This document shows positions 15,151 to 18,551 of a stretch of DNA of 18,551 bases, one piece after another. The notes beneath the pieces are model-generated. The model saw only the letters and a list, made by a program, of their open reading frames with translations, did not search any database and had not been told where the DNA came from. The stretch covers positions 1-18,551 of the forward strand of contig JAUIFJ010000049.1 of assembly GCA_030429345.1 (NCBI GenBank). The letters run 5' to 3'. Each line of letters begins with the position of its first letter. The stretch's first letter is position 1. Source of the stretch: a bacterium. GTDB taxonomy: Bacteria > CAIWAD01. Position numbers and translations under genes: made by a program.

Positions 15151-17511
15151 ATGCGTCCCCTGCTCCTTATCCTGGTTCTCGTTTCCCTGGCTGGGGGGGA
15201 GATCCTTCATGTGCCCGGGGAGTATTCGAGCATTCAGGAAGCCCTGGATTCTTCTGCTCCTCTGGATACGGTTCTTGTAGCACAAGGAACGTATCTGGAA
15301 CTGTTGACAACTCCCGAATGGTCCGTCACCCTGGCCTCACATTACATCTTGAGTGGGGATACAACGGATATACAGCAGACGATTTTGGATGGAAACCATC
15401 AAGGCACTGTTCTCACGGTGCACACGAATTGGCCCTGGGTTTTCAGTCTCTGCGGCTTTACCATTCAACACGGCATGGGTGAGTATGAGAGTATGCATGA
15501 CTTCTCCTGTGGCGCACTTGAACTGGAGAACGACGTTGCGTTGAATTTCAAGGATCTTGTTTTTCGAAATAATACAGGTGTCGGCACAGGAGCCATCTAT
15601 GCTGACCACATAGGTGAAGTGCAGACGGGAGACTTTACTTTCTCAAACATTCATCTTATCGACAATGACTTGGTTGATCCTGTTGTTGGTGCAAAAGTAC
15701 TCTATTTCTTTACAGAAGGAACTGTGACGCTTTCAGGTCTTCGTATTAGTGATACGCACTACCTGGCAGGACCAACCATTTTCACAGGCGGCCGCTTAAT
15801 TGCCAGCGATATCGCCCGAGTAGAGCCGGAAGGCTCAGAGTGGAGAGGGCTGGTATTGAGTGGGGAGAATTACTTGAATGTAAGAGATGTAACTGTTGCA
15901 CACTGTTTTAAGAATTCTGATAGCAATTTCTTGACATTAACTGCGGACACTGTCATCTGCCGCAATGTTAGCATCTATGATACACATAAGGCCGGAGGGA
16001 ATACGAATTCGATCATGGCAGATGAATACTGCGATATCGACAGTGTGTTTGTGCACCACAATACGGCCCAATCTTTTGAGGGGTGCATTGATATTAAAGG
16101 GCCTGGGCTTATTCGGAATGTGGAAGTCACGGACAATGTGCTAGGTGATTCACTCTCTTATACCGGTGAGATTCGACGCATGATGTTTTTGGAAGGGCGA
16201 CACATTGAAAACCTGAAGTTCAACCGTAACCGCATCTATGCTGCAGCTCCGGATACGGGACAAACCGCACCAAATTTTATCATTGGTCAGACGGCAGATT
16301 ATTTTTCGCAGTGGGTCAACTGCGAGTTCCTTGACAACTACATGTATGACGGCGACGACCACTCTTCGTTCACTCCTCCTTGGCCGAGCAATGGGCGTGT
16401 GTTGTATTTAAAGTTGAAACGACATGCGGATTTGGAGCTTCACCACTGCCGTTTCGAGAACAACCGTCTTGATGGGCATGTGGCGGAAGTACCCGGGATG
16501 GGTTTTCTACATCGCGCCGTTGGGTCTACCTTGTTCATTGACCCTACGGGTGGCTACCACGACGGGGACATTCTTCTGGACGATGTGCAAGTCATCGACA
16601 ATGACGATGGCGGCGTGTTGATTGATGCGCTTGACACGAACAAGATTGAAATCAATCAGTTGATTGTTCGCAATACGCCAAGGTTGGGGTTGGATGTGCG
16701 ATTGCCGGACACACTGATTATCCGCAATAGTCACTTTGAAAACATTGACGAGCAGGATATGTACTTAGGGTATCCCTACGACACAAGTTTTCAGGATGTA
16801 CTACGTATGGGAGGTGAATACAAAGAAGTAAGCAACATTACGGTGATGAACTGCGATCAAACCGTATTGCTTCGTAGTTCCGCTACATTTCACAACAGCA
16901 TTTTCCATGGGAACCAGTTCGATTTTCTTCAAGTTCCGGACTGGACGGATCCCACCTTTTCGTATTCCATCACCGAGCCCGGCATGTCCGGATCCAACAA
17001 CCTGCAACTGGACCCCCTCTTCGACAGCGAACTAGGCCCTCCCTACTTATCCCCCGCCTCACCCGCCATCGACGCCGGCAACCCCGATCCCATCTACAAC
17101 GACATCGAAGACCCCGAAGCCCCAGGCTTCGCCCTATGGCCCAGCCAGGGCGACCTGCGCAACGACATGGGCTATACCGGCGGTCCGGGTGCCCGGGAGC
17201 TGGATCCGCAGGTTTCTGTCATACCGAAGGAACCGCCGGCCCTGCCGGCAAGCATCGCCTTGTATCCGGCCTGGCCGAACCCCTTCAATCCGGCAACGAC
17301 GGTCGCCTTCGACCTGCCCAACAGTGCGCCGGTTACGCTGACCGTGTACAATTTGCGCGGGCAGAAAGTACGGACTCTGCTCCATGACCTGCTGACGGCG
17401 GGTCGGCATGAGGTTGTGTTCCGGGCAGAAGGGTTGGCCAGCGGCGTGTACTTCCTTAGGCTGGCGGCGCTGGGTGAGGTGCGGACGGGGAAGGTGTTGT
17501 TGCTGAAATAA
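15151..17511 (+). CDS. Secreted right-handed beta-helix protein with C-terminal NPFNP/FlgD-like sorting domain
   Basis: 786 residues. A signal peptide is clear (basic MRP, hydrophobic core to about residue 13, likely cleavage after SLA at 12-14). From about residue 20 the VPGEYSSIQEALDS opening and many N-rich short strands (HLIDNDL, FENNRLDG, VQVIDNDDGG) indicate a parallel beta-helix to about 630. SPAIDAGNP (637-645) and LRNDMGYTGGPG close it. The last 80 residues are a FlgD-like Ig sorting module: NPFNP at 710-714, VYNLRGQKV, ASGVYFLRL, KVLLLK, as in type IX secretion cargo. No catalytic residues were recognised, so function is unknown. The start at 15151 was chosen for the signal peptide and GAGG at 15142-15145. 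The passenger is AT-richer than both its own ends. Confidence 0.9.
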   Translation: MRPLLLILVLVSLAGGEILHVPGEYSSIQEALDSSAPLDTVLVAQGTYLELLTTPEWSVTLASHYILSGDTTDIQQTILDGNHQGTVLTVHTNWPWVFSLCGFTIQHGMGEYESMHDFSCGALELENDVALNFKDLVFRNNTGVGTGAIYADHIGEVQTGDFTFSNIHLIDNDLVDPVVGAKVLYFFTEGTVTLSGLRISDTHYLAGPTIFTGGRLIASDIARVEPEGSEWRGLVLSGENYLNVRDVTVAHCFKNSDSNFLTLTADTVICRNVSIYDTHKAGGNTNSIMADEYCDIDSVFVHHNTAQSFEGCIDIKGPGLIRNVEVTDNVLGDSLSYTGEIRRMMFLEGRHIENLKFNRNRIYAAAPDTGQTAPNFIIGQTADYFSQWVNCEFLDNYMYDGDDHSSFTPPWPSNGRVLYLKLKRHADLELHHCRFENNRLDGHVAEVPGMGFLHRAVGSTLFIDPTGGYHDGDILLDDVQVIDNDDGGVLIDALDTNKIEINQLIVRNTPRLGLDVRLPDTLIIRNSHFENIDEQDMYLGYPYDTSFQDVLRMGGEYKEVSNITVMNCDQTVLLRSSATFHNSIFHGNQFDFLQVPDWTDPTFSYSITEPGMSGSNNLQLDPLFDSELGPPYLSPASPAIDAGNPDPIYNDIEDPEAPGFALWPSQGDLRNDMGYTGGPGARELDPQVSVIPKEPPALPASIALYPAWPNPFNPATTVAFDLPNSAPVTLTVYNLRGQKVRTLLHDLLTAGRHEVVFRAEGLASGVYFLRLAALGEVRTGKVLLLK

Positions 17512-17520
17512 CGCGAATCC

Positions 17521-17690
17521 CCGCGGCTTCGCCGCTGCCGGCCCCTCTCCTTTCGGCGCTTCGCGGCGAAATGGGGGCAATTGGTTGGGGATCCCTTGAC
17601 CGCATGTTTCACATGAGGCTACGATTCATCGGCCGCTTCGCGGCCGATTGTGGTTTTTGGCCCGGCGCTCTCGTGCGGGCGGGGTTGTCC
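17521..17690 (+). repeat. Composite hairpin element, copy 2
   Basis: It begins 10 bases after the stop of the beta-helix gene and repeats the order of copy 1. A': GCGGC-TTC-GCCGC (17523-17535). B': TTTCG-G-CGC/GCG-G-CGAAA with TTC loop (17551-17571), enclosed by GCCCC/GGGGC (17541-17545, 17574-17578). C': CCGCATG-TTTCA-CATGAGG (17600-17618). D': perfect 9-bp ATCGGCCGC/GCGGCCGAT with TTC loop (17628-17648). The box CTCTCGTGCGGGCGGGG (17668-17684) is identical to copy 1. The C-to-box distance is 68 here and 65 in copy 1. The apex is CGC-TTC-GCG in B' and D', against CGC-TGC-GCG in copy 1. Confidence 0.85.
17628..17658 (+). terminator. Possible terminator formed by hairpin D' of copy 2
   Basis: The perfect 9-bp GC-rich stem at 17628-17648 is followed by TTGTGGTTTTT (17648-17658). 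No other terminator lies between the beta-helix gene and this point, so this hairpin could end its transcript. The T-run is interrupted by GTGG, so the call is weak. The matching hairpin in copy 1 is followed only by TATTGATTGG. Confidence 0.4.
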
Positions 17691-17930
17691 TGGTGGATCT
17701 GCGGGTGTGTCTGGTGGGGTGGACGGATTTGTGGATGGGAATGTGGATGGCGGTGGATTGGGGAGAAGTCTTACACGCTCCTACTCACGGTGCACGGCTT
17801 TATTGCCACAAAAATCAGACCGGCGAAATGGACACCTACATGGACAAGAAATCCTGACCCACCCCCTCTGTGTCCTCTGTCTTCCCCGTGCCTCCGTGCG
17901 AGTTCTTGTTCGTTGAGGGAATCCAGCCAG
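17691..17930. other. Non-coding, low-complexity stretch with GTGGAT repeats and a CTCTGTGTCCTCTGT block
   Basis: From 17692 to 17762 the motif GTGGA(T/C) recurs at irregular steps (five clear occurrences), in the place where copy 1 is followed by its 11-bp array. At 17866-17898 comes a CTCTGTGTCCTCTGT block followed by CCGTGCCTCCGTGCGAG. Blocks like this recur in intergenic DNA of many environmental bacteria and yield spurious Cys/Leu/Ser-rich peptides. An open frame spans 17571-18062 but crosses the hairpins and repeats and has no ribosome binding site, so it is not called a gene. Confidence 0.55.
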
Positions 17931-17932
17931 AG

Positions 17933-17962
17933 AAAACCCCCGCCATCCGAAGACAGCGGGGG
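17933..17962 (-). terminator. Intrinsic terminator of the minus-strand gene fragment
   Basis: On the minus strand CCCCCGC (17962-17956) pairs with GCGGGGG (17943-17937) in a perfect 7-bp stem around a 12-base loop, and TTTT follows at 17936-17933, then CTCT. It lies about 27 bases past the stop of the gene fragment at 17989, the right place and direction for its terminator. Confidence 0.85.
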
Positions 17963-17988
17963 CGAAGTGTATCGGTCCGGCCTCTTAT

Positions 17989-18423
17989 CTAGCGGATCTT
18001 TGCGGGCATGGGTTCAGATACAGGGGCCATGGTTTCCGGGGAGCTGGCGGAGACGGTGTTGACCAGGGTGAAGACGCCGCTGTCGCCGTCGACGCTGCCC
18101 ACGTGCCACCACCAGTGGTCCTCGGCCTGGGGCGTGGTCGGAACGGCGTAGGTGCCGATCAGGCTGCGGCCCTGGTAGACCTCGACCACGGCTTCGGACT
18201 CGCTGAGCGTCAGGTCGCCGGAGAATTCGTATACGGCGTAGTCGTAGGTCCCGCTTTGCAGGTCCTCGATGGTCATCACCTCGGGCCCGTAGCTGGTGAC
18301 ATCATCCACGTCGAGCCAGGCGAAGGGGGCGTTGCCCGCCGAACCGCGGTTGCCGTAGTAGACATGGTGCGGGCTGCCCTCGATCTCGGGCGTATACAGG
18401 TGGGAGTCCAGGTCGCGGGGGTT
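17989..18423 (-). pseudogene. C-terminal fragment of a YfaP/DUF2135-like domain protein, 5' end lost
   Basis: On the minus strand the frame reads NPRDLDSHLYTPEIEGSP, then HHVYYGNRGSAGNAPFAWLD, VDDVTSYGPEVMTIEDLQSG and on to a stop at 17989-17991. The DLDSHL, H-V-Y-Y and YGPE-x-x-T-I motifs followed by a beta-rich VYQGRSLIGTYAVP segment resemble the DUF2135/YfaP-type domain; this is recognition by eye. In that family the segment before NPRDLD normally reads something like LTWGE; here it becomes unrelated at 18424 and hits an in-frame stop at 18490-18492, with no plausible start. So the gene is truncated from its 5' side at about 18420, most simply by an insertion. Base composition changes at the same point. 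A short GTG-led version from 18309 is possible but would cut the domain. Confidence 0.65.
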
Positions 18424-18468
18424 CGGTTGAGTCCGTAGATTTGTGCAAAAGCAGCTAAGCCCTTGAAA

Positions 18469-18491
18469 AAGGAAGGGCCATGGCCTTCTTT
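18469..18491. promoter_or_regulatory. Dyad in the leader of the terminal gene
   Basis: AAGGAAG-G-GCC pairs with GGCCTTCTT around the CCATGG centre, giving about 10 pairs with one bulged G. It is 36 bases before the start codon at 18527. No T-run of terminator length follows on the plus strand, though AAAAA precedes it. It could be an operator or a stem that shields the start codon from read-through transcripts, as known for some insertion sequences. Confidence 0.4.
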
Positions 18492-18526
18492 AGTGGTGCA
18501 TAACCAAATCAATAAGGAGGAAAACC

Positions 18527-18551
18527 ATGACCCAGCAGCATGAAGCCAATT
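18527..18551 (+). CDS. Start of an unidentified gene, cut by the window edge
   Basis: ATG at 18527 with an excellent AAGGAGG at 18514-18520, spacing 6. Only MTQQHEAN can be read, too little to name a family. Its setting, at the start of a stretch of different composition that cuts a gene, makes a transposase plausible, but this is inference from context alone. Confidence 0.5.

Larger units (their letters stand above)
18421..18551 (+). mobile_element. Possible left end of an inserted element (family not identified)
   Basis: GC falls from that of the flanking gene fragment to about half (29 of 60 bases in 18431-18490), the minus-strand domain homology stops at the same place, and a short leader with a dyad is followed by a strong ribosome binding site and a start codon at 18527. 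This is the usual layout of an insertion sequence end and transposase start. The right end, inverted repeat and target duplication are outside the window, so it may be some other kind of breakpoint. Confidence 0.4.

Noticed and set aside
17571-18062. 163-codon plus-strand open frame after the beta-helix gene
   Set aside because: It runs over the hairpin element, low-complexity repeats and the convergent terminator, and overlaps the end of the minus-strand domain. Composition is Trp/Cys/Arg-rich.
18276-18512. 78-codon minus-strand frame with KGLAAFAQIYGLNR
   Set aside because: It shares its 3' half with the better-supported domain in another frame and shows no family similarity; the 5' half is probably leader DNA of the inserted element.

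Overview
The window is a bacterial chromosome segment dominated by one long plus-strand ribosomal protein superoperon: the 3' end of tuf (EF-Tu), then the S10, spc and alpha operon genes run together without a break. The order is rpsJ-rplC-rplD-rplW-rplB-rpsS-rplV-rpsC-rplP-rpmC-rpsQ, then rplN-rplX-rplE-rpsZ-rpsH-rplF-rplR-rpsE-rpmD-rplO-secY-adk-map-infA-rpmJ, then rpsM-rpsK-rpoA-rplQ, and it closes at a strong intrinsic terminator at 14621-14653. Genes are spaced by 0-47 bases or overlap, apart from one 127-base gap between rpsK and rpoA where rpsD (S4) sits in many bacteria and is absent here. Eight of these genes start at GTG or TTG. The cluster is GC-rich (46 of 60 bases are G/C in 8041-8100).

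The exciting part lies downstream of rplQ. An untranslated stretch (14654-15150) holds a chain of hairpins (14662-14840), a six-copy 11-bp tandem array, and a palindrome of the ATTCCC-N8-GGGAAT type. A 786-residue secreted beta-helix protein with a C-terminal NPFNP/FlgD-like (type IX secretion) sorting domain follows. The same chain of hairpins, in the same order and with the same terminal GC-rich box, recurs right after that gene (17521-17690). Stem sequences differ between the two copies while pairing is largely kept, so the pair looks like a dispersed structured intergenic element that I cannot assign to a named family.

At the right end, a minus-strand gene fragment (17989 to about 18420) encodes the C-terminal part of a YfaP/DUF2135-like domain and has its own terminator. 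Recognisable coding ends abruptly at about 18420, where DNA of lower GC begins. That DNA carries a dyad and a strong ribosome binding site in front of a plus-strand start at 18527 that runs off the window. This reads best as the left end of an inserted mobile element, not proven here.

Organism: the NPFNP sorting domain, the beta-helix passenger, the high GC and the zinc-binding S14 suggest an uncultured-type lineage of the FCB group (Bacteroidota/Fibrobacterota relatives and candidate phyla). The phylum cannot be fixed from this window. Both ends fall in sequences that are often repeated in genomes (tuf and a probable mobile element), so the window may be a whole assembly contig.

The housekeeping genes together supply ribosomal subunits, the translocon (SecY), initiation factor 1, methionine aminopeptidase, adenylate kinase and the RNA polymerase alpha subunit. 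The downstream region is accessory: a surface or secreted protein, repeats and a broken gene.
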